Assembly (NCBI RefSeq): GCF_030284385.1
Contig: NZ_CP127221.1
Location: 930,001-994,000 of the forward strand
Length of the DNA: 64,000 bases
Source of the DNA: Altererythrobacter rubellus
GTDB taxonomy: Bacteria; Pseudomonadota; Alphaproteobacteria; Sphingomonadales; Sphingomonadaceae
Reading direction: 5' to 3'
A model generated the notes under the pieces. The model searched no databases and was not told the origin of the DNA. It worked only from the letters and a program-made list of their open reading frames with translations. The stretch's first letter is position 1; each line of letters starts with the position of its first letter. Shown piece by piece: positions 56,137 to 64,000 of the stretch. Made by a program: the position numbers and the translations under genes.

Positions 56137-57149
56137 CGCGCCACGCTCCAGACCTGATCACCAGCCTTAACGTCCAATACATCTGCGGCTTGCGCGTCGA
56201 TAGAGATCGTTCCGTCTTGGTTTAGCGCCCGCGCGCCATAACAGGCACGGAAAGTGCTGAGCCTGCCGGTGGCCAGAATCGCGCGTTCGCCTTGCTCGAG
56301 GTTGATGCCTGCGATCTGTCGCTGCACGCTTTCCTTGACACTCTTGATGTCGTCAGTGCGGGCAATCATGCTTGGTCCGCCGTCAAAAATGTCGACGTAG
56401 TTTTCGTAGCGAAAGCCTTCATTCTCCAGCATCCGCATGGCGGCGCGTCCGGTGGGATGCGGCACGCCGATCACGCTGCGCGCGTCATCGTTCAGCATGG
56501 CAATATAGACCGGATGCTTGGGCATCAGATCGGCGATAAACTGATTGCCATTGATCGCATTGAAATAGTCTGCGTCCTGAAAGCTCATGCCGAAGAAGCG
56601 GCCTGCCACGCCATCCCAGAAGGGCGAGCCGCCGCGTTCATCAATAATCCCGCGCAGTTCCGCCAGAGTACGGTCGCCAAACCGGCTGCGATGCATTGCA
56701 ATGAACAGATAGCGGCTGCGCGCGAGCAGCAGGCCCAGCCCACCGGCGCGCTCATTCGGATGCAGGAACAGCCCGCCGACTTCGCTAGAGCCTTCAAGGT
56801 CTGTTACCAAGCTCAGCAATTCAGCGCGAACCGTGCGGTCCAACTCCTGCGAATATTGAGTCAGGGTATTCAGGCGATAGGAATAGAACGGCCATTGTTG
56901 GCCCACTTGTGTCATCAATTGGCACGTGCCGCGGATTGCACCTGTTTGGGCGTTCTCCAATACCAGCACAAACTGTTCATCAGCGATTTCATCACCATCA
57001 TTCGCGAAGGCTTCGCTCGCGCGTTCCAGTTTTGCGCCCAGTGCTGCCCGATCAGGCGGCAGGTTGGTGAACCCGCCCCCGGTCAGCTTTGCCATCTCGT
57101 AAAGCGGCTCCAGGTCGGCGGCGCGCGCGGCGCGCAGGCGGAAAGTCAA
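56133..57149 (-). CDS. astA: Arginine N-succinyltransferase
   Basis: 338 residues from a TTG at 57149, which overlaps the preceding gene's stop and has GGAGAG 6 bases upstream; the longer frame to 57368 is inside the M20 gene. AstA adds succinyl-CoA to the alpha-amino group of arginine. Family text includes FRLRAARAADLEPLYEMAKL, GGFTNLPPDRAAL, VGGLFLHPNERAGGLGLLL and SPFWDGVAGRFFGM. Middle gene of the M20-astA-astB operon. Confidence 0.93.
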   Translation of the reverse strand: MTFRLRAARAADLEPLYEMAKLTGGGFTNLPPDRAALGAKLERASEAFANDGDEIADEQFVLVLENAQTGAIRGTCQLMTQVGQQWPFYSYRLNTLTQYSQELDRTVRAELLSLVTDLEGSSEVGGLFLHPNERAGGLGLLLARSRYLFIAMHRSRFGDRTLAELRGIIDERGGSPFWDGVAGRFFGMSFQDADYFNAINGNQFIADLMPKHPVYIAMLNDDARSVIGVPHPTGRAAMRMLENEGFRYENYVDIFDGGPSMIARTDDIKSVKESVQRQIAGINLEQGERAILATGRLSTFRACYGARALNQDGTISIDAQAADVLDVKAGDQVWSVAR

Positions 57150-58360
57150 TGCAGCTCTCCGTTCGCAATGCGAGTGATGACCAGAGCAGAGAGCGCTGCA
57201 CGCTCTGCCAAGCTTGGCACTATCAGAAATTCTTCCGGGCTGTGGATTGCCCCTCCGCGCACACCCATAGTATCGACCACTGGCACGCCGCAAGCCGCGA
57301 TATTGTTGCCATCGCACACCCCGCCGGTGGATTGCCACTTGATGTCTTGGCCCAGCTCTGCGCCGCATGCCTTGACGAGATCGAAAAGAGCTTGCGCGCG
57401 GTCATCAACCGGCTTGGGCGGTCTGGTGACGCCACCATGGCGATGGATGCCCACTTCGTGCTCTGCTTCGACCTGCCTCAGGACATCGGCCAGATTGTGG
57501 TCAAAGCCCTCCATCGCTTCGGTTGACTTTGGGCGAATATTGAAGCGCAGCACTGCGTGGTCCGGCACCACATTGTTCGCCGCGCCGCCTTCCAGTTTTG
57601 CAGGATTGATCGTGATATCATCGCGCTCCATTGCTTTAAGGCGCAGGATCAGGTCAGCTGCGGCGACGACAGCATTGCGGCCTTCATGCGGATTGCGGCC
57701 TGCATGCGCGCTTTTGCCGGTGAAAGTGATCGAATAATTGCCTGTGCCGCCACGCGCATGGGCCAGTGTGCCATCGGGCAATGCGGCTGGCTCATAGGTA
57801 AGCGCCGCGAGTTTGCCTTGCGCCAATTCTGCGATAAGATCGCGTGACGCAAGCGAGCCGGTTTCCTCGTCTGAATTGATCAACACATCATAACCCAACG
57901 ATCCGATCGCGCCGCTGGCCTCCGCCGCTATAAGGGCATGCAGCATGACGGCGATCCCGCCCTTCATGTCCGCCACGCCTGGCCCGTTCAAAGTATCATC
58001 ATCAAGCCAGGTCTGGTTCTGGAATGAATGATCGGCCGGAAAGACTGTGTCCATGTGGCCAGTGAAGAGAATGCGGCGATTGGCCTTAGCGCGCACGCGC
58101 AACACCAGATGTTTGCCATGTGGCTTTTCAAACTCGCGTCCAGCAGAATCGATAGCTGTGACCTGTGCAGGCTCAACCAGCTCGACATCACCGGGCAGCG
58201 CTGAAAAGGCTTCCGCCAGAACGCTTGCCTGCTGCGCCAGCCCTTCCAGATTGGCAGTGCCGGTGTTGATCGCGCACCAGCTTTGCACCTGTTTCAGCAT
58301 GGCAGCTGAATCGATCCGCTCCATCACAGCGGCGGCATTGGATGATAGATTTTCTTGCAT
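57146..58360 (-). CDS. M20-family metallohydrolase in the ast operon
   Basis: 404 residues. Zinc ligands and catalytic residues of M20 enzymes are visible: FTGHMDTVFPAD, GVADMKGGIAVMLHAL, NSDEETGSLASRD and, near the C-terminus, GVRGGAIHSPEEF. Relatives include ArgE, DapE and carboxypeptidase G2. In this operon it could remove the succinyl group in place of AstE, but that is inference. The start at 58360 is chosen from the N-terminus MQENLSSNAAAVMERID; the ribosome site is weak. Confidence 0.86.
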   Translation of the reverse strand: MQENLSSNAAAVMERIDSAAMLKQVQSWCAINTGTANLEGLAQQASVLAEAFSALPGDVELVEPAQVTAIDSAGREFEKPHGKHLVLRVRAKANRRILFTGHMDTVFPADHSFQNQTWLDDDTLNGPGVADMKGGIAVMLHALIAAEASGAIGSLGYDVLINSDEETGSLASRDLIAELAQGKLAALTYEPAALPDGTLAHARGGTGNYSITFTGKSAHAGRNPHEGRNAVVAAADLILRLKAMERDDITINPAKLEGGAANNVVPDHAVLRFNIRPKSTEAMEGFDHNLADVLRQVEAEHEVGIHRHGGVTRPPKPVDDRAQALFDLVKACGAELGQDIKWQSTGGVCDGNNIAACGVPVVDTMGVRGGAIHSPEEFLIVPSLAERAALSALVITRIANGELH

Positions 58361-58536
58361 TGCCCGCTGTTCTAGCCGTGTCGTAACGTCAGACCAAGTC
58401 GTGTGTTGATTGCGCGTGAAAGTACGGTTGCAAAGGCACAAGGCTTTGGCCATAGCGGCCCTCGCTCCTCCCCGGGTACAATTCAAATGACTGCCTGCCG
58501 CGCAAAGCGGTGGCTCTATCTGTACGAGGGCGTGAA

Positions 58537-60633
58537 GTGAGCGAATTTGTGAACCGTGCCGGGATTAGGATCGATTCCCGTCTGGCGACTTTCCTTGAAA
58601 CCGAAGTGCTGACGCCGCTTGAGCGCGATGCTGGCGCGTTTTGGCAGGGATTTGCGGATTTGCTGGGCGTATTTGCCCCGCGCAATGCAGCACTGCTTGC
58701 CAAGCGCGAAGATCTGCAAGCCAAGATCGATGCATGGCATTCTGAACGCCGCGGCAAGCCACTTGATCAAGACGAATATCAAGCCTTTCTGCGCGAGATC
58801 GGATACCTCGTTCCGGAACCAGACGATTTCACTATTGGCAGCCAGAACGTTGATGCGGAGATCGCAACTATGGCCGGGCCGCAGCTGGTGGTTCCGATCC
58901 TCAATGCGCGCTTCTTGCTAAACGCTGCCAATGCGCGCTGGGGCAGCCTGTATGATGCATTCTATGGCACAGACGCGCTGGACGCAACTCCTGCGCAACC
59001 TGGGGGGTATGATCAGGCACGCGGTGACGCAGTGATTGCACGCGGTCGCGAATTTCTCGATTCCGCATTGCCGCTCGTGGACCAGAGTTGGGCAGATCTG
59101 GCGGACGAAAATGACGGAAAATTGCAGGATGAAAGTCAGTATGTCGGCAAGACAGAACGTGGCTTGCTCTTCCAGAACAATGGTTTGCACATCGAAATTG
59201 TGTTCGATCCTATACATCCGGTCGGCCAGACGGATAAAGCTGGCATTGCGGACATCATCATCGAAAGCGCGCTCACAGCAATTGCCGATTGCGAGGATTC
59301 TGTCGCGGCGGTCGATGCTGAGGACAAGCTGCTCGCCTACACCAATTGGCTGGGCGTGATCCGCGGCGATCTGCAGGAAAGCTTTGACAAGGGCGGCCGC
59401 ACGCTGACCCGCCAACTGTCTGATGACAAGTCATACACAGACCGGGGTGGGAAAAGCCAAAGCCTGCACGGGCGCAGCTTGCTGTTTGTGCGCAATGTCG
59501 GCCATTTGATGACGAATCCGGCGATCCTGTTGGCCGATGGCGGCGAAGTGCCCGAAGGCATTATGGATGCGGTCTTCACGAGTGCGATCAGCACACTGGA
59601 TGTTGAAGGTCACGCGAAATACGGCAACTCGAAACACGGCAGCATCTACATTGTGAAGCCCAAGATGCACGGGCCGGAAGAATGCGCCTTCACCAATGAC
59701 CTGTTCAATGCGGTCGAGGATCTGCTCGGCCTGCCGCGTCACACGGTGAAGGTTGGCGTCATGGACGAAGAGCGCCGCACCAGCGCGAATCTTGGCGCCT
59801 GTATCCACGCAGTGAAAGACCGCGTGGTATTCATCAACACCGGCTTCCTTGATCGCACAGGCGATGAAATCCAAACCTCGATGCAAGCGGGCCCGATGAT
59901 GCGCAAGGGGGAGATCAAGGGCTCCAAATGGCTCGCCGCTTATGAAAAGCGCAATGTTGCGATCGGCCTCAAACATGGCCTTTCCGGGCGCGCGCAGATC
60001 GGCAAAGGCATGTGGCCTGCGCCTGATTTGATGAAGCAGATGATGACGGAGAAGATCGGTCATCTGAAAGCAGGCGCGAACACCGCCTGGGTTCCATCGC
60101 CCACCGCCGCCACCCTGCATGCGCTGCACTATCACGCCTGTGATGTGTTTGCAGAGCAAGCGCATGTCACAGATGTTCCGCCTCTCGATGATTTGCTCAC
60201 TATTCCGCTGGCCGAGGGCACCAACTGGTCTGAAGACGAGCTCCGCGAGGAACTGGATAACAATGCCCAAGGGCTATTGGGTTATGTCGTGCGCTGGGTG
60301 GATGCAGGCGTTGGCTGCTCGAAAGTGCCGGACATCAATGATGTTGGCCTGATGGAAGATCGCGCAACCTTGCGCATCAGCTCTCAGCATATGGCGAACT
60401 GGCTGTTGCACGGTGTGGTGACAAAGGATCAGGTGATGGACAGTCTGCGCCGTATGGCGGCCAAGGTCGACGCGCAGAACGCAGGCGATCCATTCTACGA
60501 GCCGATGGTAGGCAATGAAGATGCCCCAGCGTTTCGCGCGGCCTGCGATCTGGTGTTCAAAGGGGTGGAGCAGCCGTCTGGCTATACCGAACCGCTCTTG
60601 CATCAGTGGCGGCTGGTCAAGAAGGCTAGCTGA
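58537..60633 (+). CDS. glcB: Malate synthase G
   Basis: 698 residues, the size of the G isoform rather than the shorter A form. It condenses glyoxylate with acetyl-CoA to malate. Acid-base and metal residues lie in [55 protein letters not shown] and [15 protein letters not shown]. The GTG at 58537 follows ACGAGGGCG and begins [13 protein letters not shown]. Overlaps rsmA by 8 bases at the 3' end. Supports growth on acetate, matching acs upstream. Confidence 0.96.
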   Translation: MSEFVNRAGIRIDSRLATFLETEVLTPLERDAGAFWQGFADLLGVFAPRNAALLAKREDLQAKIDAWHSERRGKPLDQDEYQAFLREIGYLVPEPDDFTIGSQNVDAEIATMAGPQLVVPILNARFLLNAANARWGSLYDAFYGTDALDATPAQPGGYDQARGDAVIARGREFLDSALPLVDQSWADLADENDGKLQDESQYVGKTERGLLFQNNGLHIEIVFDPIHPVGQTDKAGIADIIIESALTAIADCEDSVAAVDAEDKLLAYTNWLGVIRGDLQESFDKGGRTLTRQLSDDKSYTDRGGKSQSLHGRSLLFVRNVGHLMTNPAILLADGGEVPEGIMDAVFTSAISTLDVEGHAKYGNSKHGSIYIVKPKMHGPEECAFTNDLFNAVEDLLGLPRHTVKVGVMDEERRTSANLGACIHAVKDRVVFINTGFLDRTGDEIQTSMQAGPMMRKGEIKGSKWLAAYEKRNVAIGLKHGLSGRAQIGKGMWPAPDLMKQMMTEKIGHLKAGANTAWVPSPTAATLHALHYHACDVFAEQAHVTDVPPLDDLLTIPLAEGTNWSEDELREELDNNAQGLLGYVVRWVDAGVGCSKVPDINDVGLMEDRATLRISSQHMANWLLHGVVTKDQVMDSLRRMAAKVDAQNAGDPFYEPMVGNEDAPAFRAACDLVFKGVEQPSGYTEPLLHQWRLVKKAS

Positions 60634-61447
60634 GTTCGCGGGCGAGTTCGACGAATTCGTCGACACTCAATGTCTCCGCGCGGCGAGTTGGATCGATCCC
60701 GATTTTTTCCAAGGCTTCTAGCGCGCCCGGCACACCCTTCAAACTCTGACGCAGCATCTTGCGGCGTTGGCCAAAGGCGGCCTCGGTCAAACGTTCCAGC
60801 GTGCGGGAACTCACACCCTCTGGTGCGTTGACCGGCGTCACATGAACAATTGCGCTCATCACTTTGGGTGGCGGTGTGAAGGCGCTGCGGTGCACTTTCA
60901 TCGCCAGTTTGGCCTTACTGCGCCATTGTGCCAGCACAGCAAGTCGCCCGTAAGCACCTCCGCCTTCCTTGGCGACAATCCGCTGCGCGACCTCTTGCTG
61001 GAACATCAGTGTGAGCGAAACCCATTGCGGCGGCCAAGTTTCTCCACCGAGCCACCTTACGCATAACGCCGTACCCACATTGTAGGGCAGGTTTGCCACC
61101 ACGTGGAAAGGCTCTCCGCCCATCAAATGGCCATGGTCGATCTTCATGGCATCGCCTTCAATCACGGAAAGCTGATCGGGAAATGCGTCGCTGAGTTCGG
61201 CCAGCGCAGGCAAGCATCGGCTGTCCATCTCGATCGCGGTCACGCGCGCGCCAGCCTTCAGCAAGGCGCGGGTCAGACCGCCAGGGCCGGGACCAATTTC
61301 CAGCACAGGCTGGCCGTGCAAATCCCCCGGAATGGCGGCTATCCGGTCCAGCAATTGCGCATCGAACAGAAAATTCTGCCCCAGCGCCTTGGATGCGCTG
61401 AGCCCGTGCCGGGCGATAACTTCACGAAGGGGAGGAAGCTCAGCCAT
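60626..61447 (-). CDS. rsmA: 16S rRNA dimethyladenosine transferase
   Basis: 273 residues. Dimethylates A1518 and A1519 of 16S rRNA. SAM motif [16 protein letters not shown], and the catalytic [13 protein letters not shown] are present, with [14 protein letters not shown] at the N-terminus. It overlaps pdxA by 8 bases, as part of the lptD-surA-pdxA-rsmA string. Confidence 0.97.
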   Translation of the reverse strand: MAELPPLREVIARHGLSASKALGQNFLFDAQLLDRIAAIPGDLHGQPVLEIGPGPGGLTRALLKAGARVTAIEMDSRCLPALAELSDAFPDQLSVIEGDAMKIDHGHLMGGEPFHVVANLPYNVGTALCVRWLGGETWPPQWVSLTLMFQQEVAQRIVAKEGGGAYGRLAVLAQWRSKAKLAMKVHRSAFTPPPKVMSAIVHVTPVNAPEGVSSRTLERLTEAAFGQRRKMLRQSLKGVPGALEALEKIGIDPTRRAETLSVDEFVELARELS

Positions 61448-62459
61448 GGGCGTAGCGCCGCGCAGCCATTTCGCCGGCCATGCGGATCGCGGCGATCATT
61501 GCACCCGGATCAGCGATGCCTTTGCCAGCGATGTCAAAAGCGGTTCCGTGATCGGGCGATGTGCGGATAATCGGCAGGCCCAGCGTGACGTTCACGCCTT
61601 CGTCAAATTCCAACGCTTTCAAAGGGATCAGCGCTTGATCGTGATACATACACAGCGCGGCATCATATCCTGACCGGGCGCGCGGTGTGAACATCGCATC
61701 GGCGGAATGCGGCCCGGTTACATTGAGCCCTTCGCTCTGCAACGCAGCGATGGCTGGTGCGATCGTCCCAATCTCTTCGCGGCCAAATTTTCCACCTTCA
61801 CCAGCATGCGGGTTTAGCCCGGTGACGGCGATGCGGGGGTTTTCGATGCCAAAGTCGAGCTTCAATGCGGCGGCGACAATGCGGCCGCGTGTGGCGATTA
61901 GGTCGGTCGAGATCAGGCTCGGAACATCAGCCAGCGGGCAGTGGACTGTCAGCGGGACTGTACGCAGGTTTGGCCCGGCCATCATCATAACGGAGGTATT
62001 CTCTGGCAATCCGCAAGCTGCCGCGAGAAACTCGGTCTGCCCGGGATGTTGGAAGCCCACTTCTTCGAGCAGCTTCTTGGCGATCGGAGCGGTCACAACA
62101 GCGCTTGCCATGCCGCTCACGGCCAGCTGCGTGGCTTGCTCCAGTGAAGTGAGCGCGAGCTTTGCGCCTGCAGTGTTGGGGACGCCGGGGTGATAGGCGA
62201 CATCCTTGTCACCAAGCACCGGCAGCGCGGTATCAAAGACGTTACTAGCCTGTGAAAGCGAGCTGATTTGAGTGATCGGACAATCGACACCAAGCGTTTC
62301 TGCAGCAGCGCGCAATACTCCGCTACCGCCAACAACGGCGAATGGCTTCAAACCCATTTCTGCCCGTTGGCGCCACGCATGCACGATGATTTCAGGCCCA
62401 ATGCCCGATGGATCACCGAGTGATATCGCTAGAGGAAGATGTTCGCCTGTGCTGCTCAA
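61440..62459 (-). CDS. pdxA: 4-hydroxythreonine-4-phosphate dehydrogenase
   Basis: 339 residues. Pyridoxal 5'-phosphate synthesis. The motif [12 protein letters not shown] at the N-terminus, the metal-binding His in VHCPLADV and [15 protein letters not shown], and [14 protein letters not shown] are diagnostic. Starts with TTG at 62459, overlapping the surA stop by 4 bases. Confidence 0.96.
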   Translation of the reverse strand: MSSTGEHLPLAISLGDPSGIGPEIIVHAWRQRAEMGLKPFAVVGGSGVLRAAAETLGVDCPITQISSLSQASNVFDTALPVLGDKDVAYHPGVPNTAGAKLALTSLEQATQLAVSGMASAVVTAPIAKKLLEEVGFQHPGQTEFLAAACGLPENTSVMMMAGPNLRTVPLTVHCPLADVPSLISTDLIATRGRIVAAALKLDFGIENPRIAVTGLNPHAGEGGKFGREEIGTIAPAIAALQSEGLNVTGPHSADAMFTPRARSGYDAALCMYHDQALIPLKALEFDEGVNVTLGLPIIRTSPDHGTAFDIAGKGIADPGAMIAAIRMAGEMAARRYAHG

Positions 62460-63787
62460 TTGTAGTCGATGTACGCGTCATTGCGCAGATCGCGCAGGTA
62501 ACGCTGTGCGCGTTTGTTAACCCGTTCATCTTCGAGCTGGTTCATCATGTCGTCAAAGCTTGGCCCGCCAACCACTTCGGGATCGTCACGACCGCACAGC
62601 ATCAGAACCCGCACGCCTTCCTCGATAGAACCGAATGGAGGTGTGGGCTGACCAACTTGAAGATTGAGCACGATGTTCTGCAGCTGCTCCGGCAGCGAAC
62701 GCGCCCGGATCTGGTCATTGGTTACAACACTTGCTCCTAGCGAACCTGCAACCGCATCCGCATCACCGCATCCGCGCATGTTCTGAACACCGGTCGAGAA
62801 TGCCTGGACTTGCTGTGCTGCCAGTTCCTCAGTGATTCCCGGCTCGAAACTGATCGAAATTTGCTTCAGGCTCAGCACCGCATCGCGCGGATCAGCCATC
62901 AGCACCTGACGCTTGTCGACCAGATATACAATCCAGAAGCCGCCCGGAATTTCGACGGGGCCGACCAATTGGCCCGGCTGCATTTCGTTTACGATCGCTT
63001 CGAGTTGGGTCGAGCGCAACTGCGCAAGGCGAAGCCAGCCGAGATCGCCGCCAGTGGCCGCTGTCGATGCCTGCGAGAACTGACGCGCGTAGCCTTGGAA
63101 ACTACCGCCCTGGCGGAGTTGCTGCATGATCTGCTGACCATTTTCGAGCACTGCGTTGCGATTTTCAGGCGTTGCAGCAAGGAAGATCTCAGCAAGGCGA
63201 AATTCTTCGGTTCCGCGCGATTCTTCCATCCGTTTGAGAAGCTCGTTCACTTCCTCCTCGGACACGTTCACAAACGGTGCAATGTTGCGGCGAAGCAGGT
63301 TCGACCAAGCCAATTCGCCTTCGATCTGGCGTTTGAGCGAAGCTGGTGACGAACCAATCGAAATCAGATATTCGTCCATCGCGCCGGCTTCCTGGCCGAA
63401 GTTTTGTACCGCCAAGGTATTGTAGCGGTCGGTGACTTCCGCCTGTGTCACTTCGATCTCTTGCGATCGTGCTGCTTGAATCTGCAGCGTTTCATCGATC
63501 AGATTACGCAAGACCTGCATGCGCAGACGCGCGAGGTCTTCCTCGGACAACTGGTTGTTGGAAGCGGAAATCACCAAAGCAACACGTTGATCGATGTCCG
63601 TACCGGTAATGACATGGCCATTTACAATCGCAGTTGCGGTTCGGACATTGGGGTTAGCTTCGCCGAGCAGCGAAATATCAGCTGGAATGCCCAATGGGTC
63701 GTCCAAGGTTTGGGCAGATGCAGAAGCCGGCAAAAATGCCAAGGCTGCAAGTGAAACAAGACAGTTTTTCAATATATTACGTGTCAC
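62456..63787 (-). CDS. surA: Periplasmic chaperone / peptidyl-prolyl isomerase SurA
   Basis: 443 residues. A signal peptide (to about residue 25, ASASAQ) precedes a SurA N-terminal chaperone domain (NGHVITGTDIDQRVALVISA) and a parvulin domain with FRLAEIFLAATPE, GGDLGWLRLAQL and PVEIPGGFWIVYLVDKRQVL. It helps fold outer-membrane beta-barrels such as the receptors and LptD. GTG start at 63787; a TAA directly upstream rules out an extension. Confidence 0.93.
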   Translation of the reverse strand: MTRNILKNCLVSLAALAFLPASASAQTLDDPLGIPADISLLGEANPNVRTATAIVNGHVITGTDIDQRVALVISASNNQLSEEDLARLRMQVLRNLIDETLQIQAARSQEIEVTQAEVTDRYNTLAVQNFGQEAGAMDEYLISIGSSPASLKRQIEGELAWSNLLRRNIAPFVNVSEEEVNELLKRMEESRGTEEFRLAEIFLAATPENRNAVLENGQQIMQQLRQGGSFQGYARQFSQASTAATGGDLGWLRLAQLRSTQLEAIVNEMQPGQLVGPVEIPGGFWIVYLVDKRQVLMADPRDAVLSLKQISISFEPGITEELAAQQVQAFSTGVQNMRGCGDADAVAGSLGASVVTNDQIRARSLPEQLQNIVLNLQVGQPTPPFGSIEEGVRVLMLCGRDDPEVVGGPSFDDMMNQLEDERVNKRAQRYLRDLRNDAYIDYN

Positions 63788-63948
63788 TTAGTCAATCCAT
63801 TTGCGGGCGACATCTTCACCCCGTCTATTCACGCCAATTGGCAAAAACTGGCTGAACCCTAGCTGAGCCGGATTGGCCCCGCTCTGTTCATGCGGCAGAT
63901 AACCGCTTTCAGCGCGCCTGCCAACGGTTGAAGCTGGGCTATCGGGAC

Positions 63949-64000
63949 TTATCGCAAGCCAAAATTGCGCAATGCAAACGTCAGCTGAAATGTGTCGCCG
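63949..64000 (-). CDS. lptD: LptD C-terminal end, partial
   Basis: The last 17 codons, GDTFQLTFALRNFGLR then TAA at 63949-63951, continue off the window. The text is a terminal beta-strand, and the position upstream of surA-pdxA-rsmA is where lptD lies in alphaproteobacteria. 161 bp separate it from surA, without a gene. Confidence 0.72.
   Translation of the reverse strand, partial: GDTFQLTFALRNFGLR

Noticed and set aside
56292..57737. 481-residue open frame antisense to astA and the M20 gene
   Set aside because: Crosses two coding genes and has no recognisable domain.
1..64000. tRNA genes, CRISPR arrays, insertion sequences and prophage
   Set aside because: I looked for CCA-ended cloverleafs outside ssrA, regular short repeats, transposase motifs and terminal inverted repeats and found none by reading.

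Overview
The window looks like a chromosomal segment of a marine-type sphingomonad alphaproteobacterium, most likely in the Erythrobacteraceae. The reasons are two large TonB-dependent receptors, the lptD-surA-pdxA-rsmA order, a circularly permuted two-piece tmRNA with tag ANDNEALAVAA, hemC-hemD followed by a mitofilin-like membrane protein, and moderate-to-high GC with tightly overlapping genes. It is mostly an ordinary metabolic and housekeeping region. I see no prophage, insertion sequence, CRISPR array or tRNA.

Layout. 1-1869: 3' end of a TonB-dependent receptor. 1949-7974: an acyl-CoA degradation cluster (acyl-CoA dehydrogenase, crotonase, thiolase, thiolase-like protein, carboxymuconolactone decarboxylase family protein, VOC protein). 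8077-9834: hppD with a VOC partner. 9932-13109: a secreted two-domain protein and acetyl-CoA synthetase. 13113-15205: a two-subunit sodium:solute symporter. 15338-18250: aldehyde dehydrogenase, glutathione-dependent formaldehyde dehydrogenase and a frameshifted cupin. 18263-21283: fumarylacetoacetase, maleylacetoacetate isomerase and glutaryl-CoA dehydrogenase. 21447-25512: a membrane HhH protein, a flippase, gpsA and tsaD. 25557-28169: hemC, hemD and a mitofilin-like protein. 28179-34210: a UbiH-type hydroxylase, a DsbD-type reductase, a lipoprotein and uvrB. 34266-39143: a decayed FixJ/LuxR gene, an extensin-like lipoprotein, an interrupted VOC gene, ggt and putP. 39208-44252: typA, a complete TonB-dependent receptor and an RDD remnant. 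44284-49342: the ybbP-ybbA/tesA module and recF. 49507-50171: a PspC cassette behind a probable sigma-54 promoter. 50239-52030: SDR, NUDIX and ssrA. 52151-54543: a beta-helix/diheme cytochrome pair of unknown function. 54547-60633: a small membrane protein, astB, astA, an M20 hydrolase and malate synthase G. 60626-64000: rsmA, pdxA, surA and the end of lptD.

How genes work together. HppD, MaiA and Fah are three of the four homogentisate-pathway enzymes; homogentisate dioxygenase is not here. The acyl-CoA cluster, GcdH, Acs with its symporter, and malate synthase all feed or use acetyl-CoA. AstA and AstB start arginine succinylation, with an M20 hydrolase in the usual operon position of a later step.

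The most useful new observations are as follows. An 18-bp palindrome of the same form (TAGTTAC-N4-GAAACTA) overlaps the -10/+1 region of hppD and the -10/Shine-Dalgarno region of gcdH, suggesting one repressor for both. A sigma-54-like promoter lies ahead of two paralogous 38 and 40 aa membrane microproteins and pspC. The beta-helix/diheme lipoprotein pair has no assigned function. Four decayed or interrupted genes are described (cupin, FixJ/LuxR, VOC, RDD). I do not see a clearly undescribed defence or mobile system.
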